From NCBI GenBank assembly GCA_028753945.1, contig JAPNXP010000001.1, forward strand, positions 7,740,501 through 7,804,500: DNA of 64,000 nucleotides. Reading direction: 5' to 3'. The position numbers and the translations under genes were made by a program. The notes under the pieces were generated by a model. It did no database searches, was not told the origin of the DNA, and saw nothing but the letters and a program-made list of their open reading frames with translations. Positions 11,694-22,291 of the stretch are shown one piece after another. Position 1 is the stretch's first letter. Each line of letters starts with the position of its first letter. Source of the DNA: Hexactinellida sp. DTS-2022 (lineage: Eukaryota; Porifera; Hexactinellida).

Positions 11694-11701
11694 TCTATAC
11701 C

Positions 11702-11844
11702 AGTGGTTCCCAACCTGGGATCCATCGACCCCTTAGGGGTCCACAGATGGCTGTAGGGGTCCACAGGATGTATTACGGTCAATGGGAGGGGCTCCACAGA
11801 ATGTCTATAGGGGGTCCACGGTTGAAAAAGGTTGGGAATCACTG
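11702..11844. mobile_element. hAT-type MITE with 8-bp duplication
   Basis: The inverted ends AGTGGTTCCCAACCT and AGGTTGGGAATCACTG enclose 143 bp with several GGGGTCCACAG words. The 8 bases TCTATACC are repeated exactly at 11694-11701 and 11845-11852, the duplication length expected for hAT. Confidence 0.85.
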
Positions 11845-11852
11845 TCTATACC

Positions 11853-14639
11853 ATATTGAATTTATTGTATGGGTCTAAGTATCGCGAATGCTGGAAAGTA
11901 ATTTTTAGGTCATACCGAGAAAAAATTCCTACAAAGGTGATTTTAGTATCATAATGTCCAAAATCTGCTAAGATCTGTTATGGGGAATTTTTTAATACGG
12001 GTGGCAGTGTCTGCTCATCGATAGTTGTTGATAGAGTTGTTGAATTTCAACAGTATTTTTAGATACTAAGATAACAAAAGCATCTACTGATGAAAGCCTC
12101 GTCAAATTTTAAATTCAATTTATGGAACCAATTAACAAAATTCGTTAGCATGTAACTACTCAATAGTATATAGTTTGTATCGAAAAGACTACCTATTAGT
12201 CTATACTGCGATAATCAGAATCTTGCAATGTGGATAAAATCCAAAAATCATCAGGGTTGTTTGATTTAAATTAAAAATTCCGATTTATTTATATTTTTAA
12301 TCAGGATTTTCATCAACCCTGACTGGGAAGTACTTTTTGCCTACTGATATTAATGTTACAGTGTGTGCGGCACACACTGGTGTATACCCGCACACAATCA
12401 GTGGATTAGTGTATCTTACCTGGCTGGCTGAAATATGTTGTTAGATGATGAAAATAAAAGTCCTATACTTGTGAAAGGGAGTATAATGGATTAAAATGTG
12501 CATAATTAAAAATAGTCAGTTAAATGGCAATCCTATATTATCCACAGTGGCGCCCACAGGGGTACGCAGTATAAGCACGTGCGTATACAATTTTTTTCTT
12601 GGTTGTTTAATGCGTATTTTATTGAATCTCATTACGTATAATTGGTATAATGTTTTTCAGTATTATTCGTATATCTTACTTATTATATCGCGCTATTGGA
12701 CTGTAATGAACAACTTTCGGTTTTATTCTTTTAATGTTAATCGACCTATAGTATAGCTGTATAGATTTGATTACTTGCTAGCATCTTGTTTTACAATAAG
12801 ATTTTAACATATACGACTGAATTACTTTGAAAACATCCCTGGTAGATCATATATTTAAAGTAAATACGTACGTACTGATGGATAGCATGTAATGTATGAT
12901 ACGTATTATACGCAATACGCGTATCAATCAACTTAAATAATTTTATCATTTGCATCTGTACATCGGCGAATTTCACTGCTCTCAAAAAATAATTAAGACC
13001 ACTGTAATCAGTGTTTTCTAGTATTCCAAGATACGGGCCATTCGGGCGGCCTCGTGCCGGCTATAGAGACCGACAACTTTCAGAAAACGGCAATACGCTG
13101 GCGGGAGAGAATACGACACTTTTTCAACTCATAAATACAATATAACTTCGGTGTCACGAAAAATCTCTAAATTGAGAGCGTAAACTAAGCTTACTTACTA
13201 CCTGCAACCTTCGAATAGATAGGAAACCATTCCCCATCCCAGCTAAATGATCTTGCTTTCTATTTTGATGGGTCCAGAACACATGGAAGTCATTTTGAGC
13301 AGGTGCAGAGTCGATTTGACCGGCCACTGGCTGGTCAAATTGGCGTTAGGACCGAACGATGACTAATCCACAATCATGCAAATAATTAGTATAGTGCTAT
13401 AATTGTGTTACCACTGATCGATGTTCATTGTTAATGCATTGTGTTAATTGTACAATTATATGGTATATTCTTTGGAATCAGAAAATTTCAGATAAAAAAG
13501 TTGTGGAGATGTAACATAATATATAGCTTCTGTGAACATCTGTTGAGTCTCGTTCTTATATAGCCCACATGCTTCCTAAGAGGGTTGGAATAGACCAATA
13601 TTCAAAATTCAGTAGGGATGGTCGCTCCGCTCGCATCCAGACTGTTAACAAAATTTCCTGACAACAATGTGCCATTATGTGCGTATCCTTTTTAGGGGTC
13701 TGTGGGCGCCTTTGATTATCCATGTAGAATCTAAACAAAAATCTATCAAATTTCCAGCAGTAAAGAATGTTAAAAATTCCTTAAAATGTACCAATAATTT
13801 ATAATTGTCCTCGTCGAACATTTAGGCATTGCTGCTACCGGCCGCACCAAAGAAGAAATCCGGCCGCATGCGGCCTAAAAAGGAGAGTTTGCGAACCCCT
13901 GCTTTAGGCCATATAAAATAATTAACTTGTTTATCATCCTCGTCCGTCCCAATTTACTATTATCTTATGAACAAAATCGTAAATATTAGTTATAAACTTG
14001 TCAAAAGTTTTCCTAATATATCAATTTTTAATAAGTCCTGTATTTTAGGGCATTAATTCAATTATTTGGGCATTGTCATGTGATTTTTTAATTTTATTTT
14101 ATTTTAATTTTTTTGGCATAGAATAATGTTATTTGCATATTAATGGAAATTAAAATTATAATCCCGACCGCCATCCGTATTTCTGAAAAAATCTGGATGA
14201 TAAACTATTTATTTATTTTACCTGGCCTTATACGTAGTATCTCAAATAAGTGTTTCAAGTAGTTAATTCATTTATAATATAGTAAATTCTCATATTTCAT
14301 TGTCCAAATTTAATTTGCAAGTCCCAGCTGAAAATGATATTATTTCTAATTTTGTTATTTCTCAATTTGTATTTTTATGAAATTCCTTAAAAATAATATA
14401 TTGGATTAATCGGGAACTTCGTAATACAGGACTTACAACTACTTTGGACCATGGATGGTAAGTAGATGCCATTGAACAATGAATAATTTTGAATCAGATT
14501 TGTATTCATCATTAACTCCGATACTTAAAACAGATAACATTTGTATTCAATCACATACTGAAACAATTATATTATTTAAGATTTAAATTTCTTCAATATT
14601 CTGTTGTCCTCAATATTAGAAGTTCGTTGTGAAGATTTG
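11853..14639. other. non-coding stretch with decayed repeat ends
   Basis: No gene recognised in about 2.8 kb. Visible fragments are a small inverted repeat CAGGGTT..AACCCTG at 12252-12320, a CAGTGGCGCCCACAGGGGTA element end at 12546, an inverted ATTTGACCGGCC..GGCTGGTCAAAT at 13313-13343, and a hAT-like right end (GTTTGCGAACCCCTG) near 13888-13902 with CCGGCCGC words before it. These look like remnants of MITEs of the families seen elsewhere. Confidence 0.4.
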
Positions 14640-15050
14640 AGTATCTTTAGTGAATTTAAATTGAGAACTTTGTTTGCCAGAATGCTATTAGAGATGGTAC
14701 AAAATATTTTTTAAATAGATCCCAATTAACCTTAAGACAGTAGTAGTCGTAATTAATTCTCCAAAATTCTGTCAAAGATGATGTATCTTCTATTTTGATA
14801 GTAGAGAGAGATACAAGAATTTTTCGCGGGGTTGATGAAATAAACTTGCTGATTAGTTTCGGTCTTTTCTAAGGAGAATGTATGATTCTAGAACCTCCAT
14901 TGCTGGATACTTTAAATCCTCCTCGATCTGACATTTGAATGAGTAGATTCACACTATCTTGATTTTCAAAATGAATATATCTCTGTTTGGTTAAACTAGC
15001 AAAGCATTCCCCACACCTATCTTTGTATTTAGAGTATGTAGAATGGACAG
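14640..15050 (-). pseudogene. old P-element transposase, C-terminal fragment (piece 1 of 4)
   Basis: Minus-strand reading matches the C-terminal end of the P-element protein at 34418-35983. The shared order is a CxxC pair, then SDRGG (TDRGG there), then RKxLVxLxxxxxEDTS, then a xFWQTKF/LLANKV tail. It stops exactly at the gypsy insertion. The next residues of the protein (LAFVTGYAV) lie on the other side of that insertion at about 21974-22010, so 14640-15050 and 21970-22291 were once contiguous. Stops are present. Confidence 0.75.
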
Positions 15051-15125
15051 TATTAGGATTATGTAATGTTATTATCAACCCATAAGGATTGCTCTAGTCA
15101 CAATCTCCTAGTCGTCTAGTAATGC
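15051..15125 (+). repeat. 5' LTR fragment of gypsy copy B
   Basis: Seventy-five bases match the start of the 3' LTR except at two positions. The match ends abruptly at 15125 where unrelated sequence starting CAGGGACTTC begins. Confidence 0.85.
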
Positions 15126-15480
15126 CAGGGACTTCTTTAATATAGGGACTGTAAACTTCGTTTTACGGTAAAATTAGCGTAGGCCTAAAACAGTATTGTT
15201 TACTTATTGATATCCCTTAATCCGCTAATGCTAGACACAGGAAATGTATCATTTTCGTACAGGAAATCATATTTTGGGACTTGGGAGTCCACGGTCATAT
15301 TGGTTTATCGAAAATATTTGTGGTATGTAAGTTATGCGATTTTCACACCTTTCCATATATGGTAATATTGTTAAAATCTCGAGATTATTTAACTTTATCC
15401 ATATGAAATTTATTATTGGCGAATGGGAAATGGGAATTCATATTTAGGGACTCAATAGATCACATTGACTTACCTAAGGC
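15126..15480. mobile_element. left part of an element related to the 9.26-kb element's terminal repeat
   Basis: It begins CAGGGACTTC at the LTR break. Bases about 15200-15370 share CCGCTAATGCTAGACACA, then AGGAAATCATATTT, then TTTGTGG.ATGT.AGTTATGCG, then TCCATATATGG in the same order as 23740-24225 and, inverted, 30915-31100. A further AATTCATATTTAGG copy lies at 15435. It is therefore a diverged relative of the large element's ends. The right end was not found; the Tc1-like element lies within it. Confidence 0.5.
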
Positions 15481-15483
15481 GTT

Positions 15484-17156
15484 CTCCGATTGGGTCAACC
15501 AATCATCCGATTCAGTCAACCAATTATCCGATTCAGTCAACCAATTATCCAATTGGGTCAACCAATCATCCGATTCAGTCAATCAATTATCCAATTGGGT
15601 CAACCAATTATCCGACTCGGTCAACCAATTATCCGAATCCATTCTAAGGATGATAACGATATTGATAATGATAGTAATAAGACATAAATGATATATAATG
15701 GTAATAGTGTTGATAGAGATTATTATATTAGGTACTATAGATCTTCGAGTCTAATAGCTTTAGCTGCTGTAACAGTCAATACATGGTAAAATGCATTGAG
15801 TGTGGCAGCTTGTGTAATACTTTGTAAAGCTCCTGGACAAATATTCAATAGTAATTGCCTTCTTGCTGATATAAATGTAGTCCCATCTGGAGGTGTACAT
15901 GGTCCATGTTGACTGAGAGCTCGTTTTACGTGAGCTTTAACGCTGTTAAAGGTGAATTCGATGGGGTTTAATTCACATGAATAAGGTGGAAGTCGGACCA
16001 ACTCGAAGTTCGGAGGGATAATTTCACATAACCGGTTTTCTACACCTCTGTGACAAGGAGCGTTATCAAGAATGATATGCGTTTTGGTAAGTCCTTGATG
16101 TTCAACTAACGGTTGTCCAAAATCGAAAACGAACAATTCTTGAATGAATTGATCGAAGTGGGATTGTTTAGCTCCTCCAACGATGATGGTGTGATGAATC
16201 AGTCCCACGTTTGGAGATACTGCACAAAGCATCGTAATATGTGGTGTGCGTTGGTTCCCTGTTATTTTCTTAGCTGGCAATCCTTTTACAGCTCTACCTC
16301 TTGTTCTTGATGTGTAGAGTCCAAACCCGCACTCATCAACATAACAAAAACGAACACCCATCTCATGCTGGGACATCAACCATGTTGCGTGTTCCCTTCT
16401 TGATGCCTTCAGTTCATCGCAATTCCTATTTATTGGAATTTGTTCCAATTTTTTCATTGTAATGAATTTCCCTTCAAGACATCTGGCTATCGTGCTCACT
16501 GAAACCTGTACACATTTTAAATCCAGTTGTTCTTTCAATTCATTGAGCGTGATGTCTGGACGGGATTCAACCTTTTCAAGTAAAAAATGAACATCATTTA
16601 ATTTCTTTCCTCTAGAGCCACCTCTATTCTTCACTTCATACTTTCTCAAACTACAAATCCTATATGCAGCATCTACTTTTACACCAAATATTTGGGACAT
16701 TTGCTTGTAGGTCACGCCTGCTTCGTGGGCATCAATTAATCTCCTGCGCACCTCGTTTGTAATTGTCTTGCCTCCTTTTGGAGCTACACTGTTACTTCCA
16801 AGTTCCAACAGATTCTGAGGTTCCCAATGTTGTGTCCATTTTTGAAGAATCAAAGTTTGTATCTTGAAAGTTATTAAGCAAATTATTTGTTTGTGCCTCA
16901 TATTTACCTGCTTATATAAATACACCAACCGTATACCAAAATGAAAAACAACTGTATTCATATTCATTGGATGAGTCGGATAATTGGTTGACCGAGTCGG
17001 ATAATTGGTTGACCGAGTCGGATAATTGGTTGACCGAGTCGGATAATTGGTTGACCCAATCGGATAATTGGTTGACCCAATCGGATAATTGGTTGACTGA
17101 ATCGGATGATTGGTTGACTGAATCGGATGATTGGTTGACCCAATCGGATAATTGAC
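15484..17156 (-). mobile_element. Tc1/mariner-superfamily transposon with tandem 21-bp terminal units
   Basis: Both ends are arrays of the same roughly 21-bp unit: about eight copies of CCGATTCAGTCAACCAATTAT at 15484-15642, and about nine copies of its reverse complement (GATAATTGGTTGACC) at 16969-17153. Variation within units (ATTGGGTC, ATTCAGTC, ACTCGGTC) appears in matching positions on the two sides. Between them is an uninterrupted transposase. The outermost ends and the TA duplication could not be fixed. Confidence 0.75.
15735..17075 (-). CDS. IS630/Tc1-mariner-like DDE transposase
   Basis: The minus-strand reading frame is open for 487 codons, but the first 80 or so are translation of the terminal repeat array; the real start is probably a later Met, for example near MRHKQ at about 16900. 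An N-terminal helix-turn-helix region follows (KTITNEVRRRLIDAHEAG, then YKQMSQIFGV). Catalytic motifs: CYVDECGFGLY (first Asp), THIILDNAPCH (second Asp), and LPPYSCELNPIE (Glu), with 35 residues between the last two. This matches the Tc1/mariner/IS630 superfamily, which cuts and pastes at TA. The full-length open frame suggests recent activity compared with its surroundings. It is nested in sequence inserted in the gypsy 5' LTR. Confidence 0.85.
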   Translation of the reverse strand, partial: STNYPIGSTNYPTRSTNYPTRSTNYPTRSTNYPTHPMNMNTVVFHFGIRLVYLYKQVNMRHKQIICLITFKIQTLILQKWTQHWEPQNLLELGSNSVAPKGGKTITNEVRRRLIDAHEAGVTYKQMSQIFGVKVDAAYRICSLRKYEVKNRGGSRGKKLNDVHFLLEKVESRPDITLNELKEQLDLKCVQVSVSTIARCLEGKFITMKKLEQIPINRNCDELKASRREHATWLMSQHEMGVRFCYVDECGFGLYTSRTRGRAVKGLPAKKITGNQRTPHITMLCAVSPNVGLIHHTIIVGGAKQSHFDQFIQELFVFDFGQPLVEHQGLTKTHIILDNAPCHRGVENRLCEIIPPNFELVRLPPYSCELNPIEFTFNSVKAHVKRALSQHGPCTPPDGTTFISARRQLLLNICPGALQSITQAATLNAFYHVLTVTAAKAIRLEDL

Positions 17157-17890
17157 TGCGAAATACAGTAGTTTGAAAGGATATACCATGTCTATCAACT
17201 AGACTGGAAGCCTATTTGGGCACAATAATAGTGTTCAATCCGGAGATTAATAATCCTGAATCTTCTTTATAAATTTTATTCGCGTTAATTTCATATATTT
17301 GAAAATGTTCAGCTCCAATTCGCGTTAATTTCATGGCGCGTTAATTTCCTTCGCGTTAATTACATGGCGCGTTAATTTCCTATAATAAGGTAATCTCGAA
17401 AATCTCGAATAATTTATAAAATCACGTTTTAGAGTGTCGGTATGTGTATAATTTTACTCAGGTAGCTGAATGGAGCCGAATGAGGGGTCACTTGATTAAG
17501 TGGGAACACAATTTGATAATGGAATTTTTACACATTCCTAATACATTCCAGCGTTGCTATGGAAAAAAATCTTCCAAATATGGACATGTGATAGATCAAA
17601 TTGTTGGAAATTTAACGCAGAGTACCAATATGGTAATAATAAGTTGATTGGAGCTGATTTGAGAAAGTTAGCTCCAGTTAGCTCTACTATTAGAGAAAGT
17701 TAGCCAAAGTTAGCTCTACTATTTTTTCTATGTTTATTTGGGTCCAGAGGAAGACTCTAGTGTAGAAATAGTTTGGTAACAATTTTTTTCAAGGTTTACC
17801 TATAATTTGAGGTAAAATTCCCTAACTAACTACTTCATCCGAATGTGGAAGGAGGCGCGCCAAACATAACACTCGCCAAGCATATACCAA
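17157..17890. other. inserted sequence of unknown origin before gypsy gag
   Basis: It contains four or five CGCGTTAATTTC words (17278-17375), perhaps an element end, and a 67-codon frame at 17444-17647 (+) with a Trp/Lys-rich helix-like composition that faintly recalls MADF/Myb-SANT modules of transposons. TAGCTCCAGTTAGCTCT-type repeats follow to 17720. The remaining gypsy 5' LTR was not found here. Confidence 0.35.
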
Positions 17891-17891
17891 T

Positions 17892-18380
17892 ATGATTTCT
17901 CACTTGCCAGCTAAGATTGCAGTCTCGATGAAGACTTGGATTGAGGGAAAGGATGACGAGTTATCGGATGAAGACGCTCGAGTGTTCATGGTTAGGGTAC
18001 GAACAATATTAATGGAGGGTGGATTTCCCATAGATTATGGATGGCGCCAAAGTACATCTGAAAACGTCCACATGATGGAGGATAAGGATGGTGGGAAGGA
18101 AACTCCTAGTGATGACACAGAACCAACCTCAAAACGGGATGAGGTGCAGTGGATGCGTACGCATCGGAGGGGACGCGGAGGTCCCATCAAAGAATCTCGT
18201 AGGAGTAACTTCAACAGTTCAACTGCTATCGCTGAAAACGACCTGGACACGGCACGGATGGATAAATTGCCCAGACAGGGTTTATAACAAATGTGGCAAT
18301 AAAGGCCATGACCCTGCAGACCCCCATTGCCCGTTGAGCCACGAAGAAAATAAGTCCCAAAGCCGATACGGAGCCCGATG
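17892..18380 (+). pseudogene. gypsy copy B gag remnant
   Basis: An acidic then basic protein segment (17892-18287) with an Arg/Gly-rich end (RRGRGG), followed in another frame by CNKCGNKGHDPADPHC-like residues at about 18285-18335, i.e. a degenerate CCHC zinc knuckle. This is the usual nucleic-acid-binding end of gag just before the protease. The frameshift near 18280 and the short length show it is broken. No capsid motif is visible. Confidence 0.6.
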
Positions 18381-18384
18381 AGGG

Positions 18385-18762
18385 GTGTACCTATTAAACG
18401 AAACTGACAAAGAAGAAAAAATTAACGCCGTTACAGGCAATGCCTTCGGCGATCGAGAAGGGTCTGTTACTTTAGAAATTATGATCGAAGGGAATAAGAA
18501 GGCGGCGCTTTTGGACACAGGGGCCAGGCCCTCTATAATCGATATACCTACATTGGCGCAGTTAGGACTAGAAAATAAGCTAGTGAAATCGCCAGACAAA
18601 ATTTTTGGGCTGTGTAAGTCCCCGGTGGAGGTAAGAGGCTACGTCGATGTCGAAATCCAGGTCGCAGACGAAGCCCCCGTAGTAACACGTATGAGGTACT
18701 CAACAGCCAAGAGACGACTATCTTGCTTGGGCGCGAATTTCTACGGAAATTTGGGAGTGTAA
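18385..18762 (+). pseudogene. gypsy copy B aspartic protease region
   Basis: A 125-codon frame with ALLDTGARPSIID at residues 38-50; DTGA is the active-site motif of retropepsins, preceded by a beta-strand-like VTLEIMIEG. The second half expected before RT continues in another frame (about 18725-18900), so the polyprotein is frameshifted. Confidence 0.75.
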
Positions 18763-19053
18763 CCTTCGACTTCGATAGGGGAATTATCAGTCTGGGGAGA
18801 TCGCGTGTCCCGATAAAAGCTAGTATGATGGGAGGTACCCCCATATTTTGAGCCGAAATATGGGCTAGGTAGAGAAGATCATGAGGAAATATTGCAACTG
18901 TGTTACACCTTCTCGGACAGATTCGCGGAAGACCAAAAACGACCACAGCGAACTGAGAAGGAAAAACACTACATTATCACTGGTGACAACACACCAGTGA
19001 AGTCGTGCCTCCGGAAGTTTCCCCCCAGCTGGTAGTGTGAAATAGAGAGACAG

Positions 19054-19663
19054 GTGCCTGAAATGATAGGCAATGGCATTTGCAGGGAGTCGAAGTCTCC
19101 TTGGGCCAGTAATGTAGTTCTAGTAAAGAAACGAGACGGGACCTTACGTTTTGCCATAGACTACAGAGGATTGAATGACGTAACCAAGAAAGACGCGTAC
19201 AGCCTTCCTAACCCACAACATATATTGGACAAGTTTTACGGCGCTTGTTACGTTACTTCACTTCACTGGACGTAGCGAGTGTATATTGGTGTGTCCCGGT
19301 GCATGGCACTGACATAGAAAATACGGCATTCTATACACCGCGCGGGCAGTATGAGATGTTAGTTATGCCGTTTGGGTTGTGTAACAGTCAGGCTACCTAT
19401 CAACGTCTCATGGACCACACACTGGCTGGCCTAGAATTCGTGGAATCGTTCGTAGATGATTGTTTGATATTTTCGAAAACGTTTCGGGAGCATACGGAGC
19501 ATGTAAAACGAGTATTCAAAGGCTCAGAGATGCTGAGATTCAACTACGTTCAGAGAAATGCCGTTTTGGATACACAGAGATTGATTTTTTGGGGCACCAT
19601 ATCACCCCGCAAGGGAGAACGCCTATTAAAACATCTGCAGATTTACTTCTGAAGTTTCCATAG
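19054..19663 (+). pseudogene. gypsy copy B reverse transcriptase
   Basis: Two overlapping frames cover RT motifs in order: WASNVVLVKKRDGTLRFAID, then DYRGLN, TSLDVASVYW, MPFGLCNSQATYQRLM and the catalytic FVDD box (usually YVDD) at about 19450. A frameshift near 19270 separates the first two blocks, and another near 19560-19650 breaks the thumb region (LGHHITPQG is in a different frame). RT copies the RNA genome into DNA in the cytoplasmic particle; this copy is inactive. Confidence 0.85.
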
Positions 19664-19679
19664 CCGAGGTCAGTGAGAG

Positions 19680-20402
19680 AACTGAAAAGTTTCTTAGGAA
19701 GTGTAAATTTCTACCGTGCTTACATTCCACGTATTGCCCAGATTGCTCAGCCGCTATACTTGCTAACTCAGAAGGGAACACCCTGGATATGGAGTGAGGA
19801 CTGCGAGTCCGCCTTTCAGGACTGAGGCAGAAGTTGGTCACTGAACCGGTAAAATTAGCATTCCCAAGTGGGGCGAAGAGTTATATATAGAGAGTGATGC
19901 AAGCCAGAAAGGAATAGCAGCGGTCTTATCCCAGAAAGAAGAAAGTACGGGTGTATTGCGGCCGATAAGTTATTTCTCATCAGCCCTTACACCCGCTCAG
20001 GCGAATTATTCGGCAGGGCAACTGGAAGCTTGGGCGTTACTGGCTGCTTCCAGAAAGTGGGACTTATATCTGAAATCTGCTCCACGAGTCAACCTGATCA
20101 CGGATCATTGTCCGCTCCAAAGGTTGAGGAGGCAGAAATATCCCCGGCATCACTTCTCACGGTGGCTAATGGAACTAGAGACGATACCCTATACCATAGC
20201 ATTCCGGCCGGGATCCTCTAATCAAGTCCCTGACTATCTCATTCGGGCACCGGACCTAACAGTGGATGAGGAAGTGAACGAGGAGAGTTTCTTTGAAGAC
20301 AGAGTTTATCAGGTAGAAGACGGCTGGACAGGCGGCGATGAGTCAATTTGGATCGAACGAATCGCAGAAGAGCAGCGCAAAGATTTCCAGGCGATGCAGT
20401 AG
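19680..20402 (+). pseudogene. gypsy copy B RNase H region
   Basis: After the RT thumb, the frame at 19956-20402 reads RPISYFSSALTPAQANYSAG and then LITDHCPLQRL, the two signature blocks of Ty3 RNase H. A short frame before it (about 19690-19850) carries the connection domain FLGSVNFYRAYIP in another phase. At its end the frame runs into the integrase spacer with in-frame deletion of the H2C2 zinc finger region. Confidence 0.8.
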
Positions 20403-21729
20403 CGATGAACGTCGCCACTCTTCCATGGGGGGATGGAGTATTTCGTTATTTCATAATAATGGTAGATCTCTTCTCCCAATATGTTGAACTTGCCCCTCTC
20501 GAGGATCAAACTGCAGAGTCAGTCGTCCGCGAATTTAAAAGATCCTGGATCTATAGAGGCCACGGTGTTCCAAAAGTTTTGCTAACGGACCAAGGACCGA
20601 ATGTAGATGGTCAAAAAGTACGCGAGATGTGTGGGCAACTGGGAATCGAGAAACGCCACACCACAGCCTACCACCCACAGGCAGATGGGATAGCTGCATA
20701 GGCGTCATTAATGGGGGGGCAGGGGGGGCAGGCCCCCCTAGTTTTTAAAACTGGGGGGGCCGAGTATCCCAGGCCCCCCCAGTTTATTAACCTCGATGTT
20801 TCATAGATTGATTGTTTTTTACAATGAATGCGACTATTCATTCTACAGATTCATTCGCAAGGTGTTACAAAAACAAATTGTTAATTTATTGTTAATTGTG
20901 TAGTGATATTAATAATGAGGTATAGAGATAAACCTTTTTTGGCCCCCCCAGATTTTGAAGGATACCAAAAATATCGACGCCTATGGATAGCTGAGCGGGG
21001 TATGGGTACTGTGAAGCAAACTGTCCGTTGTTTACTGTTGGATAGGGAAATGGAACAAGCATCATGGCCAGTGTTGCTTCCCGAAGTTAGTTTCTTACTA
21101 AATAACGTTCACAATGCTTCAACGAAATTATCCCCTCACATGCTCACCTTCGGAAGAGTACCGAAAGCCCCAAACGATGTCAGACCTTTCGCGGAATCGG
21201 ATGGAATCAAGGACCAGAAGTCTACCTAGAAGAACTCAACCGAACAAAAGAAATCCTCTCTGAGCTCGCTAGGAGCAACAGAGGACGGAGTTCAATTGCG
21301 TCGAAGACCCACTATGATTTGGGGAAGAGGGATGCAGGTTACAAGGTGGGGGGCACCGTACTACTCAGAAAGGAAGTGAGGGGACCCCTGGATTGCAGAT
21401 ACGAAGGTCCATACACCATATTATGCAGGATTGGCGAAAACGTTAAGATCAGCCTTCCTAATAAGGACAAATGGGTCCACCTCAACCGATGCAAGCCGTA
21501 CGGGAAAAGTAAGCTAACCATGCCCGTTTTTATCCAAGCAGAGGAAGACATTGAGAGTAGAGCAGGAGGTACATTCACGAATGAGGATAGTGGGCTAGCT
21601 GACCTCCAACCTGAAATAGCAAGGGACGAGGGCATAGAGCCGGAAAGACGGTACCCTAGAAGGAACCGCAAGCCCCCCCAACTGTATGGAGATTTCGTTT
21701 CTGGGTATAATATACCCACAACACATTAG
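20403..21729 (+). pseudogene. gypsy copy B integrase, split by a 289-bp MITE
   Basis: The catalytic core is readable: TLPWGDGVFRYFIIMVDLFS with the first Asp, VLLTDQGPNVDG with the second, and the Glu-containing helix ADGIAERG just after. That helix is interrupted by the MITE at 20697-20985; removing the MITE and one copy of GATAGCTG rejoins the frame exactly. The C-terminal part (21319-21729) includes YEGPYTILCRIGENVKISLP, typical of the gypsy integrase tail. A stop at 21229 separates it from the core. Confidence 0.85.
20697..20985. mobile_element. 289-bp hAT-type MITE with G/C-run ends
   Basis: The inverted ends CATAGGCGTC and GACGCCTATG are flanked by an exact 8-base duplication GATAGCTG (20689-20696, 20986-20993). 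Next to the left end lie long G runs followed by GGCCCCCC blocks; the right end has GGCCCCCCCAG. The relative at 48143-48851 has the same ends. Confidence 0.9.
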
Positions 21730-21770
21730 CGGCAAACGGGAAAGAGGGCTAGTTAAGAAGGGGGAGGTGA

Positions 21771-21969
21771 TATTAGGATTATGTAATGTTATTAGCAACC
21801 CATAAGGATTGCTCTAGTCACAATCTCCTAGTCGTATAGTAATGCTTACTTAGTTCTATTTGTTAGTTATTGTTACTCAAATACTAGTTCTCTTATTACG
21901 TCTACTTGTGATTACTGTGTGTCCCTCATTAAATACTATATTCTACGATCACTTTACGTGCACCTAACA
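21771..21969 (+). repeat. 3' LTR of gypsy copy B
   Basis: A 199-bp LTR from TATTAGG to CCTAACA, following a polypurine tract and followed by the target duplication ACAG. AAATACTATATT near 21930 could be a promoter-like box, but this is weak. Confidence 0.85.
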
Positions 21970-21973
21970 ACAG

Positions 21974-22291
21974 CGTATCCAGTTACAAATGCCAATGCTA
22001 GGAGAGTAGTTTCATCTACTTCAGGAAGGGGATTAAATTGTCCAACAGTGACAAGAAATAGTATAATGGACTAATTTCAACCGGTTCTTCTTCCGAGGTA
22101 AGTGTCTTAATTAAGTCTTCAAGTGACATTCCTCCTGAAGTATCCTTCTGAAATAACTTTAAAATTTAAGAAAGCTTTAGCCTGCGCTCACTTTCAAGAA
22201 TTTGGAGGACAGATATAGTACACTGAGCACCTGACATTTGTCGATAAACGCCAAAACGGTGTTAACGTGGATCGTTCTGAAGACGGGAGGA
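21974..22291 (-). pseudogene. old P-element transposase fragment (piece 2 of 4)
   Basis: The minus-strand frames read LALAFVTGYAV (SLAFIAGYSV in the 34418-35983 protein), a serine/acidic spacer, then VLQILESERRLKLS and FGVYRQMSGA, matching LQILETERRLKLS and FGLYRMMSGS. The left side joins piece 1 across the gypsy insertion; the right side joins piece 3 across the 9.26-kb element. Confidence 0.8.

Larger units (their letters stand above)
15051..21969 (+). mobile_element. Ty3/gypsy LTR retrotransposon (copy B)
   Basis: It is flanked by the 4-base duplication ACAG (15047-15050 and 21970-21973). The 3' LTR is 21771-21969 and the first 75 bases of the 5' LTR are 15051-15125, with two differences between them. 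LTR ends are TATTAGG...CCTAACA, meaning the canonical TG start has become TA in both copies. A purine-rich tract (AAGAAGGGGGAGGTGA) precedes the 3' LTR. The rest of the 5' LTR and the primer-binding site are replaced by other inserted DNA up to about 17.4 kb. Gag, protease, RT, RNase H and integrase follow in order but with many breaks. Confidence 0.88.

Noticed and set aside
13556..13738. 60-codon minus-strand frame
   Set aside because: No domain, no neighbours supporting it, and flanked by MITE remnants.
15484..15645. Regular 21-bp repeats resembling a CRISPR array
   Set aside because: Units are directly adjacent without unique spacers, the mirror array lies at 16969-17153, and a transposase sits between; this is a transposon end in a eukaryote.
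15416..15691. Open frames encoding NQLSDSVNQLS or NYPIQSTNYPI repeat proteins
   Set aside because: All frames of the 21-bp array are open because its unit length is a multiple of three; no start context or domain.
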